DNA from: a virus | IMG/VR virus record: IMGVR_UViG_3300030012_000498 | Span: 1 to 28,365 of that record | Reading direction: 5' to 3' (one strand) | DNA length: 28,365 bases | Part shown: in pieces, positions 1 to 7,831 of the stretch | How positions within the stretch are numbered: the first letter of the stretch is position 1 | Layout: every line of letters starts with the position of its first letter | Program-made: the position numbers and the translations under genes | Notes under the pieces: generated by a model | Database searches by the model: none | What the model was told of the DNA's origin: nothing | The model's input: the letters and a program-made list of their open reading frames with translations, nothing else

Positions 1-55
1 TAGATTGTGATTATTATTTCACAAGGTTATGAGATTGTGCATTCTTCTATCGGGC

Positions 56-83
56 ACTCCAAACCGTTAAGCAAGTTTGGAGT
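56..83. repeat. 9-bp inverted repeat in leader region
   Basis: ACTCCAAAC (56-64) and GTTTGGAGT (75-83) are perfect complements separated by 10 bases, so the RNA of either strand could form a stem-loop. No T tract follows on the + strand, so it is not a normal intrinsic terminator. An AGGAGG sequence lies just downstream at 95-100 with no start codon at a usable distance. The stem could be an operator, an RNA-processing site or the end of an upstream transcription unit. The sequence does not decide between these. Confidence 0.45.
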
Positions 84-166
84 ATAGTACACACAGGAGG
101 TGTTAAATCTAATCTAGTATAAACCATTTAGTTTTAGTTTGTGTAAAAAACAGAAATTTATTTTTT

Positions 167-376
167 ATGATAAACTGTCTAACTATGACCCTTGACTACA
201 TACAGAACGGAATGAGATTCAAAATACAAAATGAAAAAATAATGTATCTCAAGAACGGGGTCTTGATAGATAGCTGGACACAACCAAACTTAAATCCAAA
301 AGCACTTGAACGATACATTGTGGACAGAATGATTTCTTTAGCATACCTTTACAAAGAGGAACTTATCCGACTATAA
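167..376 (+). CDS. small hypothetical protein
   Basis: This is an open frame of 69 codons that I do not recognise. The product is compact with mixed charge and no signal peptide or membrane segment. Its C-terminal half (about 43-68) looks helical. No good Shine-Dalgarno sequence precedes ATG 167 or the alternative in-frame ATG at 185, so the start is uncertain. The region upstream is AT-rich and non-coding, and a 117-base gap with a strong hairpin follows. Its place just before an HNH/terminase block suggests a late-region gene, but no function can be given. The natural-looking amino-acid composition argues for a real gene. Confidence 0.5.
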   Translation: MINCLTMTLDYIQNGMRFKIQNEKIMYLKNGVLIDSWTQPNLNPKALERYIVDRMISLAYLYKEELIRL

Positions 377-449
377 TAAAACCTATGGTTTTAGATTTCA
401 ATGTTAAGATTGTGATGTCGGCTCCACTAACCGATATCCTCCCATCACT

Positions 450-471
450 GGCTATTCCTACGGGGATAGCC
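450..471 (+). promoter_or_regulatory. stable RNA hairpin with UACG tetraloop before the HNH gene
   Basis: GGCTATTCC (450-458) pairs with GGGATAGCC (463-471) over nine positions with one T-G wobble, closing the loop TACG on a C-G pair. The C(UACG)G loop belongs to the exceptionally stable UNCG tetraloop class. Only two T residues follow, so it is a poor terminator. It ends nine bases before the AGGAG ribosome-binding site of the TTG-started HNH gene. It could shield or set translation of that gene, or stabilise the 5' end of the mRNA. Confidence 0.6.
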
Positions 472-493
472 TTATCCAAAAGGAGTTCTTCAC

Positions 494-883
494 TTGAGAG
501 TTGAATGGGACCCGGAGAACGAAACCTACGCAGAGTTTAAGAAAAGACGAAGTGCTAGTTTTGGTATATCGGGAATGGGGCAAAAGAAACGAGAAGGAAC
601 AGGTAAAAAGAATTTATCAGAGCTTCGGGAGAAAGCTCTCAAAAGGGCCAAGTACACATGTGAGTGGCCTAATTGCAATTCCAAGAAATGGCTAGAGATG
701 GCTCACCTTCGAGCGAAGGGTATGGGTGGACGCGACAGAGATATATCAGATGACCCAATGAATGTTTGCATACTTTGTAAACATCATCACGACATCTTTG
801 ATGGTAGACAACAAGTTGGCTCTCATAGAGAATACACTGAACTATTGAAAGGATTTCTTGTATTACAATGGAGAGTGCAATGA
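494..883 (+). CDS. HNH endonuclease, terminase-associated type
   Basis: A 129-residue HNH-family nuclease. Cys56 and Cys61 with Cys92 and Cys95 form the likely structural zinc site. His71 (in AHLRAKGMGG), Asn90 and the His97-99 cluster make the His-Asn-His metal core. The basic N-terminal 50 residues may bind DNA. The start is TTG at 494, chosen because AGGAG at 481-485 sits eight bases upstream and the first in-frame ATG lies 27 codons inside. Small HNH proteins encoded beside the large terminase are widespread in HK97-type phages, and in HK97 gp74 works with the terminase in DNA cutting and packaging. The location two genes before the terminase supports that role here. A free-standing homing nuclease is the alternative, but the conserved context makes it less likely. 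Confidence 0.88.
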   Translation: MRVEWDPENETYAEFKKRRSASFGISGMGQKKREGTGKKNLSELREKALKRAKYTCEWPNCNSKKWLEMAHLRAKGMGGRDRDISDDPMNVCILCKHHHDIFDGRQQVGSHREYTELLKGFLVLQWRVQ

Positions 884-1170
884 CAGAGTCATATACAGAA
901 TTAAAGGAAGAAAATCCTAAAGCAGAGATATGGGAAGGTTTTGAACAGGCCTATCTTGGTTATGGATACAATAGCGACAATAAGTGCGTAGCTGTTTATG
1001 ATTACTACACAATGCTTGACTTAGTTATTGAAGGCATTGAAGAGACTATGGAAGATGATGATATGTTAGTTGTTGATGTTATCGACGCCGCAATAGAACA
1101 TATACAGATTAATGTTATAGGTCGTGAAAGAGGTGGGTGCAAGCCCTTAGTAATTTATAAAGATTTTTAA
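880..1170 (+). CDS. small acidic hypothetical protein before terminase
   Basis: A 96-residue protein, rich in Asp and Glu, that I do not recognise. The start is placed at ATG 880, which overlaps the HNH stop as ATGA and has GGAG at 870-873 at good spacing. An in-frame ATG at 868 would add four residues but lies before that site. The stop overlaps the terminase start (TAATG at 1168-1172), so translation is probably coupled to both neighbours. The position is where a small terminase subunit often sits, but the sequence shows no helix-turn-helix and is too acidic for a typical DNA-recognition subunit. A terminase accessory role is possible but unsupported. Confidence 0.75.
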   Translation: MTESYTELKEENPKAEIWEGFEQAYLGYGYNSDNKCVAVYDYYTMLDLVIEGIEETMEDDDMLVVDVIDAAIEHIQINVIGRERGGCKPLVIYKDF

Positions 1171-2402
1171 TGCCTAACAAATATGTTCCAAAGCTACCTC
1201 CTCTTCATGAGGGGCAGATGAAAGTGGCCCAATCAGAAGCTCGTTGGAAAATACTATGTGCAGGTAGGCGATTTGGTAAAACAAGACTTGGTGTTCAATT
1301 ATGTATGGAAGTTGCTCTAAAAGGCGGAAGAGCTTGGTGGGTTGCTCCTACATTCTCAATTGCTAGAGTTGGTTGGCGTGATATCGCTGCAAGTGCAAAA
1401 TCATTTCCTAAAGAAATAGAACCAAAAGTATCTTTAGCTAATATGCAAATAGATTTAGCCAATGGTGGCTCTATAGCTGTAAGGTCTGCTGATAATCCTC
1501 AAAGGTTAAGAGGTGAAGGTTTGGACTTTCTAGTTATGGACGAGGCTGCGTTCGTAAAACCCGAAGTGTGGCAAGAAGTATTAAGGCCTACTCTTACTGA
1601 AAGAAAAGGTTCTGCTTTATTTATTTCTACACCTATTGGTAGAGACAATTGGTTTTTTGATTTATGGGAAACAGCAGAAGACGGAGACAATTGGGAACGC
1701 TTTAGATTTGCAACTACTGACAATCCTATGATTGACCCCGAAGAAGTTGACGCAGCTCAAAAAGAAGTAGGCTCTATAGTTTTTGCACAAGAGTACTTAG
1801 CAGAGTTTGTTGACGCAGGTCAAGGTATGTTAAAACCGGAATGGATGAATTATTACATTATAGTTCCGGATAATGCAGGTAATCTTAAATGTGTTGTTGA
1901 TGGCTCAGAATACTATCTAAATTCTTTAACTAAATACGGAGTAGTTGATTTAGCAACTACAACTAATAAAGATTCAGATTATACAGTTATAACTTCTTTT
2001 GCACAGACACCAGATAATAGATTATTAATACTAGATATGGTAAGACAGAAGATGGAAGGGCCAGACATCATACCGGCGATAAAACGAGCAATAGCGAAAA
2101 ATAAGCTACAATATGTAGGTATAGAACGCCAAGGTTTTCAAACTACGATAATCCAGATGGCGCAACGAGCTGGTATTCGAGTTAAAGACCTTAAGACAGA
2201 CAAAGATAAGGTCACGCGAGCTCTACCTCTTGCTGCAAGAATGGAAGCCGGAGAAGTATTTTTACTAAGAGATACACACTGGCTACCAGAAGTTGAGAGA
2301 GAAATAATGACTTTTCCAGCAGGTGCTCATGACGATATTATCGATACTTTGTCTTACGGAGTTCAACTACTACAAGAGAAGAAGAGCTGGAGCGCATATT
2401 AA
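1170..2402 (+). CDS. terL: terminase large subunit
   Basis: The packaging motor that pumps DNA into the procapsid and cuts the concatemer. The N-terminal ATPase domain shows Walker A AGRRFGKT (31-38), Walker B LVMDEA (121-126, Asp124 and Glu125) and the coupling motif FISTPIG (151-157). The C-terminal RNase H-like nuclease has its acidic metal ligands at Asp260 (VVDLA), Glu319 (GIERQ) and Asp388/Asp389 (AHDDIID). The length, 410 residues, is on the short side for the family, but both domains are complete. It begins in the TAATG overlap with the gene before it and its stop abuts the portal start directly, so the two are probably translated together. No recognisable small terminase gene is present in the window. 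Confidence 0.97.
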   Translation: MPNKYVPKLPPLHEGQMKVAQSEARWKILCAGRRFGKTRLGVQLCMEVALKGGRAWWVAPTFSIARVGWRDIAASAKSFPKEIEPKVSLANMQIDLANGGSIAVRSADNPQRLRGEGLDFLVMDEAAFVKPEVWQEVLRPTLTERKGSALFISTPIGRDNWFFDLWETAEDGDNWERFRFATTDNPMIDPEEVDAAQKEVGSIVFAQEYLAEFVDAGQGMLKPEWMNYYIIVPDNAGNLKCVVDGSEYYLNSLTKYGVVDLATTTNKDSDYTVITSFAQTPDNRLLILDMVRQKMEGPDIIPAIKRAIAKNKLQYVGIERQGFQTTIIQMAQRAGIRVKDLKTDKDKVTRALPLAARMEAGEVFLLRDTHWLPEVEREIMTFPAGAHDDIIDTLSYGVQLLQEKKSWSAY

Positions 2403-5021
2403 ATGGCTGAAAACAAGTCAAGATTTGAACGAGCGGTAGATTGGTTAAATGCCCCAACTGACGCCCGTGTTAGAAGAGAAGCACAACAAAAAGGCATTGT
2501 TGTTAATCAACAAGAATATTCATACTTAAATCAAGCTGTATTCGGTTACAATACCGAATCGGGGTACTTTGACCATAAGAAACTAGCAGAGATAGGTGAC
2601 GGAACTGGTAACTCAGCTGTCGTAGCCTGTCTTAATGTTTTAGCAACAGCGTTTGCTGAACCGGGACTAATTATATCTACTAGAAACTCCGAAGGAGATT
2701 ATCAAAGAGATATGAATCATCCTTTAGCTAGATTGTTTAGAAGACCAAATCCTTATATGACACAGCAGTTACTTGCTAACTACATAGTGACATCACTTAA
2801 CGCAGCAGGTGACGCTTTTATATATAAGAATAGGAACGCTAGAGGACAGGTCGTGGAGCTTGTACCCTTAATGCCTCATTTAGTTACTGCTAAAGGTAAC
2901 GAAAACGAATTAATTACACACTTTAACTATCAACCTCAAGGTGGTATGCAAGGTGAAGAAACAGTCAAGATTGAAAAAGCAGACATGGTTCACCTTAGAC
3001 AAAATGTAGACCCTAACAATATGCGTAGGGGTATGGCTCCATTAAAAGCAGTTTTAAGAGAAATAGCAGGTGACGAGGCAGCAGGACAATATACTGCCGC
3101 TTTGTTACACAATATGGCTGTTCCCGGAGTAATTCTCTCACCGAGAGATGACGCTATGGGTGGTCCAACGAGAGAAGAAGCCGAAGGCATTGCTGATATG
3201 TATAAGCAAAAATTTGGTGGTAAGAACAGAGGTGCTCCTATGGTCTTGTCCGGTGCTATGAATGTTGAAATAGTATCTTTCTCTCCAGACCAAATGAAGT
3301 TAGCCGAATTAAGAAGAATACCGGAAGAGCGAGTTTCTGCCGTACTTGGCGTTCCAGCTGTTCTTGCAGGACTTGGTGCCGGTCTTGATTCAGCAACATA
3401 TAACAATACTAAAGAACTAAGAGAGTTCTTTACCGAGTCAAAAATGGTCCCTATGTGGAGCATGGTTGCGCAAGAAGTGACTCATCAATTGTTACGACCA
3501 GAGTTCGGCGGTAATGATAATCAATATTGTGAATTTGATGTTGACAATGTTAGAGCATTAGCCGTTGACAAAGACAATCTCTATAAACGCATGAATACTG
3601 CTGTACAAGGAGGTTGGGTAACAATTGGCGAAGCTAGAAAAGTAGTAGGTCTTGAAGCTGATAACAGACACGATGTTTATCTTAGACCTATGAATATGAT
3701 TCAAGTCACAGAAGATGGTAGTCCACTTCTGAATGACGGAGATACCGAACCTGCAACGGAAAACAATGATGATGAGTCTAAAGCAACATTGACAACTATT
3801 GGTTTACCGCCAGAGGTAGAGAGAGAAGACGAAATAATTCCAACTCCTACTTATTTAGATGATGGTAAAAAATATATTGCTGAAATGCCTAACGGAGCTT
3901 ATTGTGTTATCAGCCATGAAGACGGAAAAATAATTAAATGTTTTGAAACAAGAAAAGAAGCTGAAGAGTTTCTTAATAATAAGAAAGACGGAGTAATAGA
4001 AGAAATTAAAGTATCTTTAGAAGAAGCAGAAACAATGTACGAACGAGGTGACAAATTGCATAGTCCTGAAGAAAAACAAACAAATTTTCCAAGAAGTGGT
4101 GATGACCAAAAGATAAGTTTATCTAATTCACAACATCCACAGTTTCCTAGTTATGCCTATGTTAAAGATTTAAAAGAAAACTGGCCAGAGATTTGGAGAC
4201 GCGCTGGTACCGGAGGTAACCCACCTACTTCATTTACAGGCAATGACGCATTCAATAAATGGACTGCTTATAAAGGTGGTGACAGAAGTGAATCTGTTCT
4301 TAACTGGGTTAAGAGAAGAGAACGCTTTATGAATCGCCATAAGAAGAACAATAGACTAAACGGAATTATTGCTGTGATGAAATGGGGCGGTGTTACTGCC
4401 GGTGGTGTTTCACAAATGAAGTCAGTTGTTAACGATTATAAAAAAGTAATTAGAGAGAGAAGAAAAAAATCTCTTGATATGGCAGAAGATATTTTGATGA
4501 AGCAATTGTCTGCAAGAGTAAGAAAAGCTTTACAGAAAAAAGTAGAAGACCACAATGCTAAAAATCCTAAGCACAGAGCTACTCTAAGAATGTTATCAGC
4601 AGTATTTAGAAGAGGTGTTGGTGCTTATAGAACTTCACCGGGTTCAGTTAGAGGTAATGTTACATCTGCTGACCAGTGGGCGATGGCCAGAGTTAACGGG
4701 TTTTTAAGAGCATTAAGAACAGGTAAGTTTAGAAGAAAACCTTATGACCAAGACTTACTACCAAGTTCACATCCATTGTCTTCTAAGAAGTCTGGTAATA
4801 AAGCAGAATCAGTTAGAGTTGGTCAAGCGGTTAGTTGGTCTATAAATAAAGACCCAGACCCACCATCAGTTGTTCATGGTATAGTCACTTCTGTTAATGG
4901 TAAGGACAAAGAAGCGACAATGGAAGTATGGGCTCGCTTAGAAAATGGTGACCATAAGAAGACCGATAGGAAAGTAACAATGCCTATCTCAAAGCTAAGA
5001 ATTATATCAGACTTTAGATAA
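2403..5021 (+). CDS. portal protein with long C-terminal multidomain extension
   Basis: The first 435 residues are an HK97-type portal, the dodecameric ring at the capsid vertex through which DNA passes. The region around IPEERVSAVLGVP (306-318) and the following Gly-rich stretch is typical. At 872 residues it is about twice the usual length. The added part contains an acidic linker (about 440-480), a small beta-rich segment (485-525), a conserved-looking block (575-690) with aromatic and basic residues such as SVLNWVKRRERFMNRH, a helical basic block (695-790) ending in YDQDLLPSSHPLS, and a final beta-rich domain (802-868) that resembles small Tudor/SH3-like HVA1 domains. Residues 460-475 nearly match a peptide in the capsid protein. 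The roles of the extra domains are unknown. They could face the capsid interior or act before assembly. There is no sign of a frameshift fusion. Confidence 0.92.
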   Translation: MAENKSRFERAVDWLNAPTDARVRREAQQKGIVVNQQEYSYLNQAVFGYNTESGYFDHKKLAEIGDGTGNSAVVACLNVLATAFAEPGLIISTRNSEGDYQRDMNHPLARLFRRPNPYMTQQLLANYIVTSLNAAGDAFIYKNRNARGQVVELVPLMPHLVTAKGNENELITHFNYQPQGGMQGEETVKIEKADMVHLRQNVDPNNMRRGMAPLKAVLREIAGDEAAGQYTAALLHNMAVPGVILSPRDDAMGGPTREEAEGIADMYKQKFGGKNRGAPMVLSGAMNVEIVSFSPDQMKLAELRRIPEERVSAVLGVPAVLAGLGAGLDSATYNNTKELREFFTESKMVPMWSMVAQEVTHQLLRPEFGGNDNQYCEFDVDNVRALAVDKDNLYKRMNTAVQGGWVTIGEARKVVGLEADNRHDVYLRPMNMIQVTEDGSPLLNDGDTEPATENNDDESKATLTTIGLPPEVEREDEIIPTPTYLDDGKKYIAEMPNGAYCVISHEDGKIIKCFETRKEAEEFLNNKKDGVIEEIKVSLEEAETMYERGDKLHSPEEKQTNFPRSGDDQKISLSNSQHPQFPSYAYVKDLKENWPEIWRRAGTGGNPPTSFTGNDAFNKWTAYKGGDRSESVLNWVKRRERFMNRHKKNNRLNGIIAVMKWGGVTAGGVSQMKSVVNDYKKVIRERRKKSLDMAEDILMKQLSARVRKALQKKVEDHNAKNPKHRATLRMLSAVFRRGVGAYRTSPGSVRGNVTSADQWAMARVNGFLRALRTGKFRRKPYDQDLLPSSHPLSSKKSGNKAESVRVGQAVSWSINKDPDPPSVVHGIVTSVNGKDKEATMEVWARLENGDHKKTDRKVTMPISKLRIISDFR

Positions 5022-5068
5022 TAAGACACTTAAACTCGTAATCATAATATACAATAATTAAAACGCGC

Positions 5069-5091
5069 TTCTACAAATTTATATTGTAGAA
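5069..5091 (+). repeat. 8-bp inverted repeat upstream of protease gene
   Basis: TTCTACAA (5069-5076) and TTGTAGAA (5084-5091) are perfect complements around a seven-base AT loop in the 82-base gap between portal and protease. The stem stops just before the protease ribosome-binding site GAGG (5096-5099), so it could affect initiation. It has no T tract suitable for an intrinsic terminator. The gap is very AT-rich and could hold a promoter, but I see no pair of -35 and -10 boxes at proper spacing. Confidence 0.4.
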
Positions 5092-5103
5092 TATTGAGGT
5101 ATT

Positions 5104-6486
5104 ATGAATAACGAATCTAAAAATATTGACATTGAGTTGAAAGATGACTCGGGTCAAGTAGAAGCGGTTTTCAGCATTTTCAATTCCCTTGATAGCGATG
5201 GAGATGTTGTTATGCCCGGAGCCGTAAAGTCCGGTTTTAAAAACGACCAAGTTCCAATGGTATGGTCTCACAAATGGGATATGCCTATAGGTAAAGGAAC
5301 AATCAAACAAGATAGCGACAAAGCAGTTTTCAAAGGTGAGTTCTTTATGGATACAGAATCCGGTAAAGAAGCTTACAACTTAGTTAAAAATATGGGCGAC
5401 ATGCAACAATGGTCATTCGGCTATAAAGTTAACGATTCAGATTTTGGTAAAGCAGATGATAAAGCTGGCGAAGAAACAAATGCTAGATACCTCAAAGACC
5501 TTACAGTATATGAAGTTTCTCCTGTACTAGTTGGCGCTAATCAAGATACATACACTCTTGCTATTAAATCAAATACAGAACTACTAAAAGAAGTAGCTAA
5601 AGTTGCTGACCCAGAAGAAGGCTCCGAAGACGAATGTTGCGGAACTTGTGAAGGTGAAGAAAAAGCTGCTAGAGGTAAAGATATGTATGACAATCCGGGT
5701 GAAGCCATGGAAGCGTCAAAAGAATTAAGTTGTGCTATTGGTGTACACACTCATAAAAATGCTGCTGGCGATACAGTTTTTATGCCTTGCAAAACTCACG
5801 AAGAATACGAGAAAGCAATAGGCAAAGGTTACGACGACGATGAGGATGATGACGACAAAAAAGGTTATGGTGACGACGAGGATGAAATGAAGGATTGTAA
5901 ATATCATAGAGGAGGACCTTGTATGAAGGAATATGATGAAGACGGCAAAAAATCTGCCGAAGAAGTTTCTGAGGAAGGCTCACAGTCTTTCTCTGATGAA
6001 GTCAAAGATGTGCTTGCTGCATTGGATGACTTAGTAGCCCGAGCAAAAGCTATTTCTATGCTCAGAGGCAATGATGGAAGGAAATTAGGCGTTAAAGCCA
6101 CCGAAGCACTTCGTGCAGTCGCAGACGACTTGAACGACGCTTGGACCGAGATTGATGAGTTCATCGGAAATGTCGGAACTGAGGGTGCATTGGAACAGTT
6201 AGAAATAGATGAAGAACCTGTGGAAGATGAACCAGCTGAAACAGAAGAGGTAGCTGAGGCTTCAACTGATACTATTGATGTTGAAACAGAAGTCGAAGAA
6301 GTTACTGAGGAAGAAGCACCAGCAGAGGAACCTGCTGTTGAAGAACCGGAAGATGAAGCTGCTGAAGAAGAAACTCCAGAGGATAACACTGAATCATCTG
6401 ACGACGAGGATTTTGACGCAGAGTGGGTAAGGGCACAGGAATTAATTGCTGAGTCCTTAGTCGAAGAAATAGAAATCGAAGTATAA
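5104..6486 (+). CDS. prohead protease (S78) with Cys/His module and acidic scaffold-like tail
   Basis: Residues 1-155 are an HK97-type maturation protease. His56 in MVWSHKW and Ser104 in QQWSFGY are the catalytic pair, with Glu137 in VYEVSP a likely third member. It trims capsid and scaffold parts inside the procapsid. The remaining 300 residues are unusual. They include a Cys/His-rich segment (178-232, with CCGTC, GVHTH and MPCKTH), a run of Asp (243-260), a second Cys/His patch (265-273), a helical segment (295-355) and a strongly acidic tail (365-460). A long acidic helical tail fits an internal scaffold fused to its protease. The capsid protein keeps its own helical N-arm, so scaffold duty may be shared. 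The start has GAGG four bases before the ATG. Protease assignment is firm; the extension is inference. Confidence 0.92.
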   Translation: MNNESKNIDIELKDDSGQVEAVFSIFNSLDSDGDVVMPGAVKSGFKNDQVPMVWSHKWDMPIGKGTIKQDSDKAVFKGEFFMDTESGKEAYNLVKNMGDMQQWSFGYKVNDSDFGKADDKAGEETNARYLKDLTVYEVSPVLVGANQDTYTLAIKSNTELLKEVAKVADPEEGSEDECCGTCEGEEKAARGKDMYDNPGEAMEASKELSCAIGVHTHKNAAGDTVFMPCKTHEEYEKAIGKGYDDDEDDDDKKGYGDDEDEMKDCKYHRGGPCMKEYDEDGKKSAEEVSEEGSQSFSDEVKDVLAALDDLVARAKAISMLRGNDGRKLGVKATEALRAVADDLNDAWTEIDEFIGNVGTEGALEQLEIDEEPVEDEPAETEEVAEASTDTIDVETEVEEVTEEEAPAEEPAVEEPEDEAAEEETPEDNTESSDDEDFDAEWVRAQELIAESLVEEIEIEV

Positions 6487-6513
6487 GCAATTATAGATTG
6501 GAGAAATCTAACA

Positions 6514-7755
6514 ATGAGTAATCAAAACGAACTCATGGATAAAATTGCTGCCAAAAGAGCAGAATTAAAATCTGTTTTTGAATCTGATACAGACGGCAAG
6601 TACACCTCTGAACAAAAAGAGGAAATTAAGTCAAGAAATGATGAACTTGCAGAATTAGTAGAAGACTTGAACATTGAGAAGAAAAAACTTCAAAATGAGA
6701 AAGCTCTTGATGAAGATTCTAAACCAGTAGCAGAAATGCCTTTAGCTGGAAACCCAGCCGAAGTTAAAACTGTTGGACAGCAATTTGTAGAATCCGACGC
6801 TTATCATAATTATAAGCAACACGGAGTTAAAGGTGTTGACTCAAAAATTGAGACAAAAACAACTTTAACAACAACTGGTTATCCACCAGAGGTTTTAAGA
6901 CAACCGGGGATTCTCGAAACAGCTCTTAGAAATCCAGATACTGTTATATCATTATTTGATGTAATCAACACAGACCAAAACAGTTTCTCATACTTAGAAG
7001 AAACTACCTTCACAAACAATGCTGCTGAAGCAGCTGAAGGTTCTGCTGTTGGTGAAGCAGCTTTGGCATTCACAGAGCAAACAGAAGCTATCCGTAAATT
7101 GGGTATATTTATCCCAGTTACAGATGAATTAATCGCAGACGAAGCTGGTATTCAAGGTTACTTGAACAGCAGACTTCAAACAATGATTAAACTAAGATTA
7201 GACAGTCAGCTCCTTGCAGGAGACGGTACTGCACCTAACTTAGAAGGTATATTAGACGCTGGAAAATCCAGTGTTGGTTCTTCCGACTTTAACAGTTACT
7301 CCGGTAACTTAGGAAGAATTGGCGCAATTTACAATGCAATCACTGACATTCGTGTCAACGCTTTCACAGAGCCAGACGCAATTGTAATGCACCCTAATGA
7401 CTGGAACCAAATCGTTACATCTGTTGGCGCAGATTTTGCTGGAACATCTTCAGCAGGTTATGCAGAAAAGTCACCACTTTTCGTAGCCGCAGGTGGAATG
7501 GGCGCAGGTCCAGCCGCTTCAATTTGGGGACTTAAAGTCATCCCTACTACTGCAATTTCTAACAACACAGTGCTTGTTGGTAAATTCGGTGGTGGTGAAG
7601 CAGCTAATGTTGTTATGAGACAAGGTATCGATTTAGCGGTAACAGATTCTCATAGTGATTATTTCACAAAGAACATGCTAGCTATTAGAGCTACAATGCG
7701 TGTTGGCTTCCCTGTCTACAGGCAAGCAGCTTTCCACAAAATAGAAAATATGTAA
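6514..7755 (+). CDS. major capsid protein, HK97 fold
   Basis: The main shell protein, 413 residues. The first 70 residues are charged and coiled-coil-like, fitting the delta (scaffolding) domain that the upstream protease removes. An N-arm follows with KTTLTTTGYPPEVLRQ (115-130), then the body with features typical of HK97-fold capsids, such as FIPVTDELIAD (199-209) and LLAGDGTAPNLEGIL (233-247). GGAG at 6500-6503 gives a good ribosome-binding site. The gene is followed by the only clear intrinsic terminator in the window, which would let it be made in larger amounts than the genes after it. No capsid-inserted domain is apparent. Confidence 0.96.
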   Translation: MSNQNELMDKIAAKRAELKSVFESDTDGKYTSEQKEEIKSRNDELAELVEDLNIEKKKLQNEKALDEDSKPVAEMPLAGNPAEVKTVGQQFVESDAYHNYKQHGVKGVDSKIETKTTLTTTGYPPEVLRQPGILETALRNPDTVISLFDVINTDQNSFSYLEETTFTNNAAEAAEGSAVGEAALAFTEQTEAIRKLGIFIPVTDELIADEAGIQGYLNSRLQTMIKLRLDSQLLAGDGTAPNLEGILDAGKSSVGSSDFNSYSGNLGRIGAIYNAITDIRVNAFTEPDAIVMHPNDWNQIVTSVGADFAGTSSAGYAEKSPLFVAAGGMGAGPAASIWGLKVIPTTAISNNTVLVGKFGGGEAANVVMRQGIDLAVTDSHSDYFTKNMLAIRATMRVGFPVYRQAAFHKIENM

Positions 7756-7778
7756 TATTTCCTATTTGGAATTTTGAA

Positions 7779-7810
7779 GAGAGCCGGGTAAAACCGGCTT
7801 TCTTCTTTTT
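7779..7810 (+). terminator. intrinsic terminator after the capsid gene
   Basis: AGCCGG (7782-7787) pairs with CCGGCT (7794-7799) around a six-base loop, followed directly by TTCTTCTTTTT. The GC-rich stem with a T-rich tail is a standard Rho-independent terminator. Because downstream neck and tail genes run in the same direction without an obvious new promoter, it probably stops only part of the transcripts and lowers their level relative to capsid. Confidence 0.85.
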
Positions 7811-7831
7811 ATAGGGTAAAATGATTTCATT

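Noticed and set aside
56-83. tRNA or intrinsic terminator in the leader
   Set aside because: There is a single stem only, with no cloverleaf, no T-arm motif and no T tract.
501-695. 64-codon forward frame overlapping the HNH gene
   Set aside because: It has no domain and conflicts with the HNH frame, which has zinc and metal residues and a ribosome-binding site.
868-879. ATG 868 as start of the acidic protein
   Set aside because: The ribosome site GGAG (870-873) lies after it, and ATG 880 overlaps the previous stop in the common ATGA arrangement.
5022-5103. Promoter in the portal-protease gap
   Set aside because: The gap is AT-rich with several TATA-like words, but no -35/-10 pair has 16-18 base spacing.
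5904-6389. 161-codon reverse-strand frame rich in Ser
   Set aside because: It is the mirror of the acidic low-complexity protease tail. Glu/Asp/Ala codons read backwards give Ser/Ala runs, and there is no ribosome site or plausible fold.
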